Of a stretch of DNA of 64,000 nt, positions 25,013-33,247 are shown piece by piece; positions within the stretch are counted from its first letter, which is position 1, and every line of letters begins with the position of its first letter. Below the pieces are notes generated by a model that did not search any database, was not told the DNA's origin, and was given only the letters and a program-made list of their open reading frames with translations. Source of the DNA: Streptomyces sp. CG1 (GTDB lineage: Bacteria; Actinomycetota; Actinomycetes; Streptomycetales; Streptomycetaceae). The position numbers were made by a program, and so were the translations under genes. Location of the stretch: assembly GCF_041080625.1 (NCBI RefSeq), contig NZ_CP163518.1:7619501-7683500 (forward strand). Reading direction: 5' to 3'.

Positions 25013-25865
25013 GGTTCTCGAACCCACGGTGGCCGACACCGCCAAACTCCCCGACCGTGCGCAGACCCGCGCCCGGGCCGCCCGCCGCCGCAAGTCCCTC
25101 GTCACCGGCGCACGCGTGCTGCTGCTGGTGGCCGTCCTCGGCCTGTGGGAGGGACTGTCCCGGGCGAAGATCATCGACCCGTTCAACTTCTCGATGCCGT
25201 CGAAGATCTGGGACCAGATCTGGACCTGGGTGATGCACGGGACCGCGCTCGGCTCACTGGGCGAACAGATCTGGTACACGCTGTACGAGGCACTGCTCGG
25301 CTGGATCATCGGTGTGGTCGCCGGTGTCCTCCTGGGTATCGCACTCGGGCGGGTCAGATTGCTCGCCGAGGTCCTTGGTACATACATCAAGGTGCTCAAC
25401 TCGATCCCCAGGATCGTCCTGGCACCGATCTTCCTGATCTGGTTCGGGCTCGGGCCGTCCTCCAAGGTCGCCTCCGCCGTCGTGCTGGTCTTCTTCCCGG
25501 TGTTCTTCAACGCCTTCCAGGGCGCCCGGGAGGTGGACCGCAACCTGGTGGCCAACGCCCGCATCCTGGGCGCCGGCGACCGCAGGGTGACGCTCCAGGT
25601 GGTCATCCCGTCGGCCACCTCCTGGATCTTCACCAGCCTCCACGTCAGCTTCGGCTTCGCGCTCATCGGCGCCATCGTCGGCGAGTACATCGGCGCGACC
25701 AAGGGCATCGGCCTGCTCGTCTCCCAGTCGCAGAACACCTTCAACTCGGCCGGTGTCTACGCCGCGATGGTCATCCTCGCGGTCGTCGCCCTCGTCGCCG
25801 AGGGGCTGCTGACCTTCGCCGAGCGCCGCATCTTCCGCTGGAAGCCCACCGGTTCCGACGACTGA
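25002..25865 (+). CDS. ABC importer permease (SsuC type)
   Basis: The 287-residue permease starts at ATG 25002, inside the end of the ATPase gene, with GAAAGAGG ending 8 nt upstream. It has six hydrophobic helices and the EAA-type cytoplasmic loop (ARILGAGDRRVTLQVVIPSA) that docks on the ATPase. TLYEALLGWIIGVVAGVLLG and LNSIPRIVLAPIFLIWFGLG are typical of the SsuC/TauC group of BPD_transp_1 permeases. Together with its neighbours it imports an unknown small anion or carboxylate. Confidence 0.92.
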   Translation: MSPEVLEPTVADTAKLPDRAQTRARAARRRKSLVTGARVLLLVAVLGLWEGLSRAKIIDPFNFSMPSKIWDQIWTWVMHGTALGSLGEQIWYTLYEALLGWIIGVVAGVLLGIALGRVRLLAEVLGTYIKVLNSIPRIVLAPIFLIWFGLGPSSKVASAVVLVFFPVFFNAFQGAREVDRNLVANARILGAGDRRVTLQVVIPSATSWIFTSLHVSFGFALIGAIVGEYIGATKGIGLLVSQSQNTFNSAGVYAAMVILAVVALVAEGLLTFAERRIFRWKPTGSDD

Positions 25866-25953
25866 CCGGCGCCTCTCCGGACTCGCCCCACGCCCTTCGG
25901 GGCCAGCCCCCCACTCCTTTCCCGCACCGCCCTCTCACAAGGACGTGAACCGC

Positions 25954-27012
25954 ATGCGCAACACCGCCAGATACACATCCCTGGCCGCCGCCGGCCTGCT
26001 CGCGCTCTCTTCGCTCACCGCCTGTGCCAACGACGCGGCCAGCTCCACGGCCGACTCCGGAAGCGGCGGAGGGGGCGGCAAGGGCGAGACCGTCAAGATC
26101 ATGGTCGGCGGCCTGGACAAGGTCATCTACCTGCCCGCGATGCTCACCCAGCGCCTCGGCTACTTCAAGGGGGAGGGTTTGAATGTCCAACTCCTCAGCG
26201 AACCCGCCGGCGTCCAGGCCGAGACCGCGCTCGTCGCCGGCCAGGTACAGGGAGCGGTCGGCTTCTACGACCACACCCTCGACCTCCAGGTGAAGGGCAA
26301 GCCGGTGGAGTCGGTCGTACAGTTCTCGCACGCGCCGGGCGAGGTGGAGGTGGTCTCCACCAGGGCGGCGGGCAGCCTGACTTCGCCCCGGGACTTCAAG
26401 GGCCGCAAGCTGGGGGTGACCGGGCTCGGCTCGTCCACCGACTTCCTCACCAAGTACCTGGCGGTCAAGAACGGCGTGGACGTCAGCGAGTTCACGCCCG
26501 TCGCCGTAGGGGCCGGGCCGACGTTCATCGCGGCTCTCCAGAAGGGGGCGATCGACGGCGGCATGACCACCGACCCGACCGTCGCGACGATCCTGGACAA
26601 GAAGGCCGGGAAGGTCCTCCTCGACATGCGCACCCCCGAGGGCTCGCAGCAGGCGCTCGGTGGGCCGTACCCGTCGTCAAGTCTGTACATGCAGACGGAC
26701 TGGGTGAACGGACACAAGGACACCGTCCAGAAGTTGGTCAATGCATTCGTCAAGACGCTCAAGTGGATGTCCGCCCACAGTGCTGACGAGATCGCCGCCC
26801 AGATGCCCGCCGACTACTCCCAGGGCGACAAGGCGCTCTACGCACAGGCCGTCAAGAGCACCCTGCCGATGTTCACCGACGACGGCGTGATGCCCCAGGG
26901 CGGCCCCGAGACCGTTGAGAAGGTTCTCAAGTCGTTCAACCCCACCATCAAGAACGCCAAGGTCGACTTGAGCAAGACGTACACGACCGAGTTCGTCAAG
27001 GCGGTCAAGTAA
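25954..27012 (+). CDS. ABC importer substrate-binding lipoprotein (NMT1/SsuA-like)
   Basis: ATG 25954 is preferred over GTG 25945 because AAGGA (25939-25943) is then spaced 10 nt. The 352-residue protein has a lipoprotein signal peptide with lipobox LTAC and a Gly/Ser-rich tether. The periplasmic-binding fold has the NMT1/THI5-like features VMTGLDK-like VGGLDKVIYLPAMLTQRLGY, GAVGFYDHTLDLQ and LGVTGLGSSTDFLTKYLA. It would capture the ligand outside the membrane and pass it to the permease. The neighbouring CitB-type regulators suggest a carboxylate; the family also binds sulfonates and pyrimidines, so the substrate is open. Three GTCAAGT copies 20-21 bp apart run from its last codons into the spacer. 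Confidence 0.9.
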   Translation: MRNTARYTSLAAAGLLALSSLTACANDAASSTADSGSGGGGGKGETVKIMVGGLDKVIYLPAMLTQRLGYFKGEGLNVQLLSEPAGVQAETALVAGQVQGAVGFYDHTLDLQVKGKPVESVVQFSHAPGEVEVVSTRAAGSLTSPRDFKGRKLGVTGLGSSTDFLTKYLAVKNGVDVSEFTPVAVGAGPTFIAALQKGAIDGGMTTDPTVATILDKKAGKVLLDMRTPEGSQQALGGPYPSSSLYMQTDWVNGHKDTVQKLVNAFVKTLKWMSAHSADEIAAQMPADYSQGDKALYAQAVKSTLPMFTDDGVMPQGGPETVEKVLKSFNPTIKNAKVDLSKTYTTEFVKAVK

Positions 27013-27051
27013 CTGCTCCATGGGGTCAAGTGACCGATCCATGAGTCAAGT
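27004..27051. repeat. Three GTCAAGT copies at 20-21 bp spacing
   Basis: GTCAAGT occurs at 27004-27010, 27025-27031 and 27045-27051. The last two are within CCATG-(GG/A)-GTCAAGTGACCG units, a short tandem duplication between the convergent binding-protein and regulator genes. No terminator hairpin is otherwise evident. Confidence 0.5.
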
Positions 27052-27071
27052 GACCGCCGCGTGACACACAC

Positions 27072-27752
27072 TCAGTCGCGGGCCGCCCACACGTAACGGT
27101 GTTCCGGGCGGCCCGCGGCGCCGTACTTGAGGGTCAGCCGCGCCCGTCCGGTGCGCTCCAGGAGTTTCAGATACCGCTGGGCCGTCTGCCGGCTCACCCC
27201 CGTCCGCTCGGCGATCTCCTGGGCGGACAGCGGCCCTTCGGCGTTCAGCAGCGCCTGGCGGACCAGCTCGGCCGTCGTGGGGGAGTGCCCCTTGGGCAGT
27301 TCGGGCCCCGACGGCGCGGACAGGGCGCCGAAAATGCGGTCCACCTGGGCCTGTTCGGCCTCGCCGCCGCCGTCCAGGGTGCGCCGCAGCTCGGCGTACG
27401 CCTCCAGCTTGGCGCGCAGACCGGCGAAGGCGAACGGTTTCACCAGGTACTGCAGCGCCCCCTGCCGCATCGCGGCCTGGACTGTCGACACGTCCCGCGC
27501 TGCCGTCACCATGATCACGTCGGTCTGGTGGCCGCGCCGGCGCATCTCCCGGACCACCGCGAGACCGGTGTCGTCGGGCAGATAGTGGTCCATGAGCACC
27601 AGGTCCAGCCGCGGCAGCGTCTCCACCCGGCGCAGCGCCTCCGCCGCGCTGTGCGCCTCGGCGGCGACGTGGAATCCCGGCACCTTCTCCACGTACGCGG
27701 CATTCACCTGGGCGACGCGGGTGTCGTCGTCCACGACCAGGACCTCGATCAT
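27072..27752 (-). CDS. CitB/DcuR-type response regulator paired with the CitA-like kinase
   Basis: The ATG at 27752 overlaps the kinase stop (ATGA) and has GGAGGAGG 5 nt upstream. The 226-residue protein has a receiver domain (VLVVDDDTRVAQVN; Asp in LVLMDHYLPDDTG; Thr in VIMVTAARDVSTVQ; Lys in QYLVKPFAFAGL) and a HTH domain (LSAQEIAERTGVSRQTAQRY). It ends LKYGAAGRPEHRYVWAARD. It is a close paralogue of the regulator at 23346-24038. The two regulators bracket the ABC importer genes. Likely response: carboxylate-type ligand sensed by the kinase, with control of uptake genes. Confidence 0.9.
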   Translation of the reverse strand: MIEVLVVDDDTRVAQVNAAYVEKVPGFHVAAEAHSAAEALRRVETLPRLDLVLMDHYLPDDTGLAVVREMRRRGHQTDVIMVTAARDVSTVQAAMRQGALQYLVKPFAFAGLRAKLEAYAELRRTLDGGGEAEQAQVDRIFGALSAPSGPELPKGHSPTTAELVRQALLNAEGPLSAQEIAERTGVSRQTAQRYLKLLERTGRARLTLKYGAAGRPEHRYVWAARD

Positions 27753-29428
27753 CGCGCCTCCTCCTCGGCGACGGCGGCGGGTTCCGGGGACTCGCCGGTC
27801 ATCACGAGGTTCAGCTCCGGCTCGGTCAGGGCCTCCGGCAGGACCACGGTGAACTCCGCGCCGCCGCCCTTCGCCACGCCCGCCGTCGCGCTCCCGCCCT
27901 GCCGTTCGGCGAGCCGGCGCACCAGCGAGAGCCCGATGCCCCGTTTGCCGTGCGCCGGCGGCTGCTTGGTGGACCACCCCTCGGTGAAGATCAACTCCCG
28001 CTGGTCGGCCGGGATTCCGGGGCCCGTGTCGCGCACTCTGAGCACGACCGCACGGCCCTCGGCACGCAACTCGACCTCCACGCGCGCGTGCAGCGTGCCG
28101 GCGACCGCGTCGAGGGCGTTGTCCGCCAGGTTGCCCACCACCGTGACCAGACCGCGCGGATCGATCAACCGGTCCGGCAGCCGGGTGCGCTCCGACACCC
28201 ACAGCGCGACCCCGCGCTCGGCCGCGACAGTCGCCTTGCCGACCAGCAGCGCGGCCAGCAGCGGATCCCGGACCTTTTCGGTGACCTGCTCGGCGGTGAC
28301 CCGGTGGTCGCCGACCACCTCGCCGACGAACTCCACGGCGTCGTCGTACATCTCCAGTTCCAGCAGTCCGAGCAGGGTGTGGATGCGGTTGGCATGTTCG
28401 TGGTCCTGGGCGCGCAGGGCGTCGATCAGCCCGCGCGTGGAGTCGAGTTCGCGCCCCAGCTGCTCCAGCTCGGTGCGGTCGCGCAGGGTGGCCACGGCGC
28501 CGCCGTCGCCGGTGGGCATGCGGTTGGCGACCAGTACGCGCTGGCCGCGCACGGTGAGCAGATCGGTGCCCGATACCCGGCCGGCCAGGACGTCCGTCGT
28601 ACGGCCCGCGCCGAGCGCCTCGTCGGGGGTCTGCCCGACGGCCTCGTCGCCGATGCCCAGCAGCCGTCGCGCCTCGTCGTTGAGCAGACGGACACGGCCG
28701 CCCCGGTCGAGCGCGACCACGCCCTCCCGGATGCCGTGCAGCATCGCCTCGCGCTCCGCGAGCAGCGCCGAGATGTCGGAGAAGGCCAGATCCCGGGTCT
28801 GCCGCTGGACCCGGCGGGAGATCAGCCAGGCGGCCAGCGCACCCACCGCGAGAGCACCGCCGGCGTACGCGAACAGGCCCGGGATCGCGCTGATCAGCCG
28901 CGCTCGCACGCTGTCGTAGGCGATACCGACCGAGACCGCCCCGATGATGCGGTGGCCGGCGTCGTACAACGGCACCTTGCCGCGGGCGGAGCGGCCCAGG
29001 GTGCCGTTGTCGATCTCCATGACCTGCTTGCCGCCCAGCGCCTCGCTGGGGTCGGTCGAGACGTGCCCGCCGATCTCCGAGGGCGTGGTGTGCGACCAGC
29101 GCACGCCCCGCCGGTCCAGCACCACGATGTACTCGGCGTGCGTGGCCTTCCGGATCCGCTCGGCCTCCTTCTGCACCGCGCCGTCCGGTGCCGGCGGCGT
29201 GGTCAGGACGCCCTCGGCGATCTGCGGGTCCTGGGCCGTGGTCTCCGCGATCGCCAGCGCCCTGCGCATCGCCTCCTGGTCCAGCTGCTTGCTCAGCGGC
29301 GCGAGGAACAGCCCGGTCGCGAGCACCGCGACCCCTGCGGCGACCGCCACCTGCATCAGCAGCACCTGCGAGAACACCCGCCGGGGCAGTCCGAGGCGCA
29401 ACCGGCGTGCCGAGGGAGTGGGGCTCAT
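27749..29428 (-). CDS. CitA/DcuS-like sensor histidine kinase
   Basis: ATG 29428 is favoured over GTG 29434 because TACCGT ends 7 nt before it, the leaderless pattern. The 559-residue kinase has a transmembrane helix (about 18-42), an extracellular single-Cache/PASp domain (about 43-170, with HAEYIVVLDRRGVRWSHT as in CitA-type sensors), a second helix (about 172-195), a cytoplasmic PAS domain (ALDRGGRVRLLNDEARRLLG), the Spo0B-like dimerisation region with the phospho-His in DHEHANRIHTLLGLLE, and a HATPase domain (GNLADNALDA, DTGPGIPADQ). CitA-family kinases sense citrate, fumarate or related carboxylates outside the cell. It is cotranscribed with its regulator. Confidence 0.9.
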   Translation of the reverse strand: MSPTPSARRLRLGLPRRVFSQVLLMQVAVAAGVAVLATGLFLAPLSKQLDQEAMRRALAIAETTAQDPQIAEGVLTTPPAPDGAVQKEAERIRKATHAEYIVVLDRRGVRWSHTTPSEIGGHVSTDPSEALGGKQVMEIDNGTLGRSARGKVPLYDAGHRIIGAVSVGIAYDSVRARLISAIPGLFAYAGGALAVGALAAWLISRRVQRQTRDLAFSDISALLAEREAMLHGIREGVVALDRGGRVRLLNDEARRLLGIGDEAVGQTPDEALGAGRTTDVLAGRVSGTDLLTVRGQRVLVANRMPTGDGGAVATLRDRTELEQLGRELDSTRGLIDALRAQDHEHANRIHTLLGLLELEMYDDAVEFVGEVVGDHRVTAEQVTEKVRDPLLAALLVGKATVAAERGVALWVSERTRLPDRLIDPRGLVTVVGNLADNALDAVAGTLHARVEVELRAEGRAVVLRVRDTGPGIPADQRELIFTEGWSTKQPPAHGKRGIGLSLVRRLAERQGGSATAGVAKGGGAEFTVVLPEALTEPELNLVMTGESPEPAAVAEEEAR

Positions 29429-29495
29429 ACGCACGACGGTACGTGGGAGGGCCCGAAGCGCCCCAGAGGGTGTGGTGGGGATCTCTTGACCAGTT

Positions 29496-29551
29496 CTTGA
29501 AGAAGCTGGTTGTCCTTGAAGAAGGTGGTCGTCCTCGAAGGGGGCGGCCGC
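29496..29551. repeat. 19-bp tandem repeat, 2.8 copies
   Basis: CTTGAAGAAGCTGGTTGTC (29496-29514) is followed directly by CTTGAAGAAGGTGGTCGTC (29515-29533) and a degenerate third copy. It lies between the kinase promoter and the 3' end of the sucrase/ferredoxin-like gene. No function is evident. Confidence 0.6.
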
Positions 29552-30492
29552 TCAGCTCGCCAGTGCCGTCGGGCGCAGCTCACGCACGGCGAGCACGTCC
29601 ATCCGCGCGGGCGTGCCCAGCACCGTCGCGCCGCAGCTCTCCGGGCGGGGCGGCAGCGACGCGCCCTGTGCCACGGTCACCCGCCAGCGGCGGCCGTCGG
29701 CGTGTTGGACGGTGACCTCCCGGCGCGGGGCGGCGCCCTCGGTCCGTACGACGCTCAGCACTCTCGCCCGGTACTCGCCCGCGGCCGTGCGGACGGCCAG
29801 CTCGGCCGCCTGACCGGGCCGATCCCAGGCCGAGCAGCCACGGCACCCCTCGACCACCACGCGCCCCTCCTGGGCGCCGTGCAGCGCCTCCTTGATGGTG
29901 TGCGCCTCGGCGCGGCCGTAGGCGTAGCCGTACGGCAGGACGAGCACCGTCGGCGCGAAGCGATGTCCACCCAGATGGGTGACCTCCCAGACTCCGCGTA
30001 CCCCCGAGGCGGCCAGTTCGGCGGCGAGGGGGCGGCCCAGGAGGGCGCAGCAGCGGTCGCGCTTGCCGTTGGTGCACACGAGCGCGAGCGGGTCACCGCG
30101 GTGCGGACGCCCGCCGAGCGCGGTGGCGAAGGAACGGTGGTCGCCCGCTCCGAGGGCGGCGAAGTCGAGGCCGAGCAGCCGCCGTGGATCACGGGTCGTG
30201 GCGCTGTGCAGCCACACGCGGCCCGGCACGGTGTGGGCGGCGTACACCTGCCGGAGGGCGGGCCCTCCGGGGTCGGCGTGGCGCCCGGGGTGCCGGATGA
30301 GCGCGATGCGTACGCCGGTTCCCTCGGCGGCCGCCTCCAGCGCCCGGCCCAGCGCGGGGTCCAGGTGGCTGGAAGTGAGCGCCTGCACGCCCACGGGCCG
30401 GGCTGTTCCAGCAGCAGCCACGTCGTCGCCGTGGCCGCCGTACCGGAAACGGGCTCGTCGAGGCTCCGGGAGACGGTCGCGCACCTACTCAC
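29552..30492 (-). pseudogene. Sucrase/ferredoxin-like protein, frameshifted near its 5' end
   Basis: The protein belongs to the sucrase/ferredoxin-like (thioredoxin-fold) family: LALVCTNGKRDRCCALLGRP holds the conserved Cys group and VTHLGGHRFAPTVLVLPYG the HxGGH motif. The natural start is GTG 30492, giving the family-typical ATVSRSLDEPVSGTA and TTWLLLEQPGPW. The frame then shifts at 30390-30392. With one extra G in the minus-strand GGG run, the next family-typical segment GVQALTSSHLDPALG follows directly. As given, the gene is therefore split into two frames. This could be a true pseudogene, slippage, or a sequencing error in a homopolymer. The ORF that can be read continuously begins only at 30484 in the wrong N-terminal frame. 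An iron-box sequence abuts the start. Confidence 0.75.
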
Positions 30493-30511
30493 AGAGGTGA
30501 GCCTAACCTGA
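30493..30511 (-). promoter_or_regulatory. Iron box (DmdR/IdeR-type operator)
   Basis: The minus strand reads TCAGGTTAGGCTCACCTCT, 15 of 19 matches to the DmdR1/IdeR consensus TTAGGTTAGGCTAACCTAA. It contains TAGGCT, a -10-like hexamer ending 7 nt before GTG 30492, so a bound iron-dependent repressor would block the promoter. This predicts induction of the sucrase/ferredoxin-like gene by iron starvation. Confidence 0.65.
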
Positions 30512-30568
30512 CTCTCTCCGGGGCGACTTCCGGCCGCCCCTGTGTCCGGTTTCGAGGGGGAATGGGGG

Positions 30569-31828
30569 TCAGGTTGCCGGGAGCGGCTGCGGGGGCCGAA
30601 CGCCGACGTAGTGGCCGACGGGGCGCATGCGCAGGGGGCGCTCGCCGTACTCCTCCAAGGCGTGTGCGATCCAGCCCGCCGTCCGGGCGACGGCGAAGAT
30701 CGTCTCCCCAGCGGTGGCGGGCATACCGCTGGACGCGGTGAACACCGCCAGAGCCAGATCGACATTGGCGTGCAGGGGAGTGTGCCGGGCGGTCGTGGCG
30801 ACGATGTCCCGGGCGGCCAGCAGGGCCGACTCCGCGCGTGGGACCTGCTCCAGGAGGCCGAACAGCACGCTCGCGCGGGGATCCTCGCCCGCGTACAGCC
30901 GGTGGCCGAGTCCGGGGACGCGGCGGCCCGCGCGCAACTCGTCTGCGATCACCGGGACCGCCGTGCCCTGGTCGAGCACGTCGAGCAGCATGCGGTGGGC
31001 CACCCCGCTCGCGGCCCCGTGCAGCGGGCCCTCCAGGACGCCGAGCCCGGCCGAGACGGCCGCATAGGCGTGTGCGCGGGCCGAGGCGGCGACGCGGACC
31101 GCGAGCGTGGAGGCGGCCAGGTCGTGGTCGGCGAGCAGGGCGAGCGCGGTGTCCAGGACACGCAGGGACGCCTCGTCGGCGGGGTGGGCGGTCAGCCGGC
31201 CCCAGAGCCGGTGGGCGAGCGGCCCGTCGTCCTTGTGGGCGTGCCGGGCCGGCGGCAGCGCGGCGACGAGCGTGGGGATGAGGATCCGCGCGGTGTTGAG
31301 CACCGCGTCTTCTGACAGGTCGAAGCGCAGCGGGTCCTCGGCCGCCGCGGCGATCGCCGCCACGCGCAGCCGGTCGGTGGGGGAGGCGTGCTCGGACAGG
31401 GCGTTCACCGCGCGGCGGGCGACCTCGACGGTGGGGCCGGGCGCGGCGAACGTGACGCCCGGGGTCAGTTGGGCCGTCCACAGCCACTCCGCGACCTCCT
31501 CGTAGGAGTGCCGGAGAGCCAGCTCGACGGCGTCCACGCCCCGGAAGTAGTACCGGTCCTGCTCGATCAGCGTGATGCGGGTCCGCACGGACAGGTCTCC
31601 GCCGGAGCCGGGGCTTCCGGCCGCCTCGCGCCGGTGGCGCCGGGCGAGGGCCTCGACCTCCTTCGCCTCGAAGGTGCTGGCACGGCCGCCGGGCTCGCGT
31701 CTGCTGCTGAGCAGGCCGCGGCTCACGTACGCGTACACCGTCTCCGGCTTCACGCCGAGCAGTTCTGCGGTCTCCTTGGTGGTCAGCCTTCGCCCGGGAC
31801 GGCCGGGAGCGGGTTCGTGATCACGCAT
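30569..31828 (-). CDS. Citrate synthase-like protein with N-terminal helix-turn-helix
   Basis: ATG 31828 is chosen: TACGGT ends 7 nt upstream, a leaderless arrangement; GTG 31837 is an alternative. The 419-residue protein starts with an excisionase/MerR-type HTH (LTTKETAELLGVKPETVYAY and SRGLLSSRREPGGR). A citrate-synthase-type domain then begins (DRYYFRGVDAVELA) and contains GVLEGPLHGAASG, VPGLGHRLYAGEDPRA and ANVDLALAVFTASSGM. The usual catalytic His residues of citrate synthase are recognisable in PLHGAA and GLGHRLY. The fusion suggests either a citrate synthase that binds DNA or a regulator that senses oxaloacetate/acyl-CoA through this fold. It is divergent from a normal citrate synthase gene, with a dyad between them. 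Confidence 0.88.
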   Translation of the reverse strand: MRDHEPAPGRPGRRLTTKETAELLGVKPETVYAYVSRGLLSSRREPGGRASTFEAKEVEALARRHRREAAGSPGSGGDLSVRTRITLIEQDRYYFRGVDAVELALRHSYEEVAEWLWTAQLTPGVTFAAPGPTVEVARRAVNALSEHASPTDRLRVAAIAAAAEDPLRFDLSEDAVLNTARILIPTLVAALPPARHAHKDDGPLAHRLWGRLTAHPADEASLRVLDTALALLADHDLAASTLAVRVAASARAHAYAAVSAGLGVLEGPLHGAASGVAHRMLLDVLDQGTAVPVIADELRAGRRVPGLGHRLYAGEDPRASVLFGLLEQVPRAESALLAARDIVATTARHTPLHANVDLALAVFTASSGMPATAGETIFAVARTAGWIAHALEEYGERPLRMRPVGHYVGVRPPQPLPAT

Positions 31829-31870
31829 GGGGGCCACCGTAGCCGCCTTCGCATAGGTTGATCGAATATG

Positions 31871-31883
31871 TTGATGTAATCAA
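31871..31883. promoter_or_regulatory. TTGAT-GTA-ATCAA dyad in the citrate synthase divergent spacer
   Basis: A perfect 5-bp-arm inverted repeat with 3-bp centre lies in an AT-rich island (31856-31895) that is conspicuous in this genome. A further TTGATC (31858-31863) lies 13 bp away. It is placed to control both divergent promoters; the adjacent HTH-citrate synthase is the obvious candidate binder, by inference. Confidence 0.45.
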
Positions 31884-31940
31884 TATTGACAGGGAATTAG
31901 TCAAGCATGGACAGTCGGATCAAGTCCAGGGAGGAGAACC

Positions 31941-33107
31941 ATGGCCATCAACAGGACCGCAACCCCGCTCATCGACGCACCGCGCGGACTCGCCGGCGTC
32001 GTCGTCACCGAGACCGAGATCGGTGACGTCCGGGGGCGCGAGGGCTTTTACCACTACCGCCAGTACTCGGCCGTCGAACTCGCGCGGACCCGCGGGTTCG
32101 AGGACGTCTGGCATCTCCTGGCCCACGGCACGCTCCCGCACGCGGAGCGCCGCGCCGCCTTCCTGGCCGAGACCGCGGCGCTGCGTCGGCTGCCCGAGGA
32201 GGTCCGTGCGGCGCTGCCCGCGATCGCCGCGGCGAGCCGCATCTCCGGCCCGCTGTCCGGGCTGCGTACGGGGCTGTCGCTGCTGGGGTCGGCGCGGCAG
32301 CTGCGACCGGTGTACGACATCGACGCGGACCGGCGGCGCGCCGACACCGTGGCCGTCTGTGCGGCCGTGCCCACGCTGCTCACCGCGCTGTACCGGCTCG
32401 GGCAGGGCCTCGACCCGGTCGAGCCGCGCGAGGATCTCCCGTACGCGGCCAACTACCTGTACATGCTCAACGGTGAGGAGCCCGATCCGCGGCGGGCCCG
32501 TGCGGTCGAGCAATACCTGATCTCCACCATTGACCATGGATTCAATGCATCAACCTTCACCGCCCGCGTCATCGCCTCCACCGGCGCCGACGTAGCGGCC
32601 TGTCTGACCGGAGCGGTGGGCGCCCTGTCGGGGCCGCTGCACGGAGGTGCTCCCAGCCGGGCCCTGGACACCCTGGACGCCATCGGCACGCCGGAACGGA
32701 TCGACCCGTGGATCCGGGAGCGCGTGCTCGCCGGTGACCGGATCATGGGCTTCGGACACGCCATCTACCGCACGGAGGACCCCCGTTCGCGGATGCTGCG
32801 GGAGATCGCGCTCGGCTTCGGCGGTCCGCGCGTGGACCTGGCGGTGGAGGTGGAGCGCCGGGTCGAGGCGATTCTCGCCGAGCTGAAGCCCGGCCGTGAA
32901 CTCCACATCAACGTCGAGTTCTACGCCGGCGTGGTCATGGAACTCTGCGGCCTGCCCCGCGAGATGTTCACCCCCACCTTCGCCGCCGCACGCGTGGTGG
33001 GCTGGAGCGCCAACATCCTGGAACAGGCGGCCGACTCGAAGATCATCCGGCCGGTGGCGCGGTACGTGGGACCCCAGCCGCCGGTCCCGGTACCGGCCGC
33101 GCTGTGA
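31941..33107 (+). CDS. Citrate synthase family protein
   Basis: The 388-residue enzyme begins 8 nt after GGGAGGAG. It has the full citrate synthase fold and catalytic elements: FYHYRQYSAVELA near the start, ISTIDHGFNASTFTARVIAS, LSGPLHGGAPSRAL (His), MGFGHAIYRTEDPRSRML (His) and LHINVEFYAGVV (the region of the catalytic Asp is INVEFY). It would condense oxaloacetate with acetyl-CoA, or as methylcitrate synthase with propionyl-CoA. At 388 residues it is in the size range of bacterial type I citrate synthases. The divergent HTH-fused paralogue suggests the two are co-regulated or interact. Confidence 0.92.
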   Translation: MAINRTATPLIDAPRGLAGVVVTETEIGDVRGREGFYHYRQYSAVELARTRGFEDVWHLLAHGTLPHAERRAAFLAETAALRRLPEEVRAALPAIAAASRISGPLSGLRTGLSLLGSARQLRPVYDIDADRRRADTVAVCAAVPTLLTALYRLGQGLDPVEPREDLPYAANYLYMLNGEEPDPRRARAVEQYLISTIDHGFNASTFTARVIASTGADVAACLTGAVGALSGPLHGGAPSRALDTLDAIGTPERIDPWIRERVLAGDRIMGFGHAIYRTEDPRSRMLREIALGFGGPRVDLAVEVERRVEAILAELKPGRELHINVEFYAGVVMELCGLPREMFTPTFAAARVVGWSANILEQAADSKIIRPVARYVGPQPPVPVPAAL

Positions 33108-33154
33108 CCGCCGCGAGCTGACGCAAGGCCCTCTTATGCTGGACCGGCAGTCGG

Positions 33155-33181
33155 TCCATGTGGCCCACCGATCCACATGGA
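33155..33181. promoter_or_regulatory. 9-bp inverted repeat in the CobW-type gene leader
   Basis: TCCATGTGG (33155-33163) and CCACATGGA (33173-33181) are perfect inverted copies around a 9-nt loop, just downstream of TATGCT (33135-33140), a likely -10. It could be an operator or a leader hairpin. It does not match the Streptomyces Zur-site consensus that I know. Confidence 0.4.
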
Positions 33182-33182
33182 C

Positions 33183-33218
33183 CACCCGGTCAACCTGGTC
33201 CACCCGGTCAACCTGGTC
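33183..33218. repeat. 18-bp perfect tandem repeat in the leader
   Basis: CACCCGGTCAACCTGGTC occurs twice head to tail (33183-33200 and 33201-33218), with a decayed third copy to 33230, between the leader inverted repeat and the start of the CobW-type gene. Confidence 0.7.
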
Positions 33219-33247
33219 CACCAGGTTCACATGAGAGAGGTCACCCG

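Noticed and set aside
33158..33247. Collagen-like N terminus (PGQPGPPGQPGPPG) on the CobW-type protein
   Set aside because: It comes from the 18-bp tandem repeat in the leader; the ribosome binding site places the start at TTG 33248.
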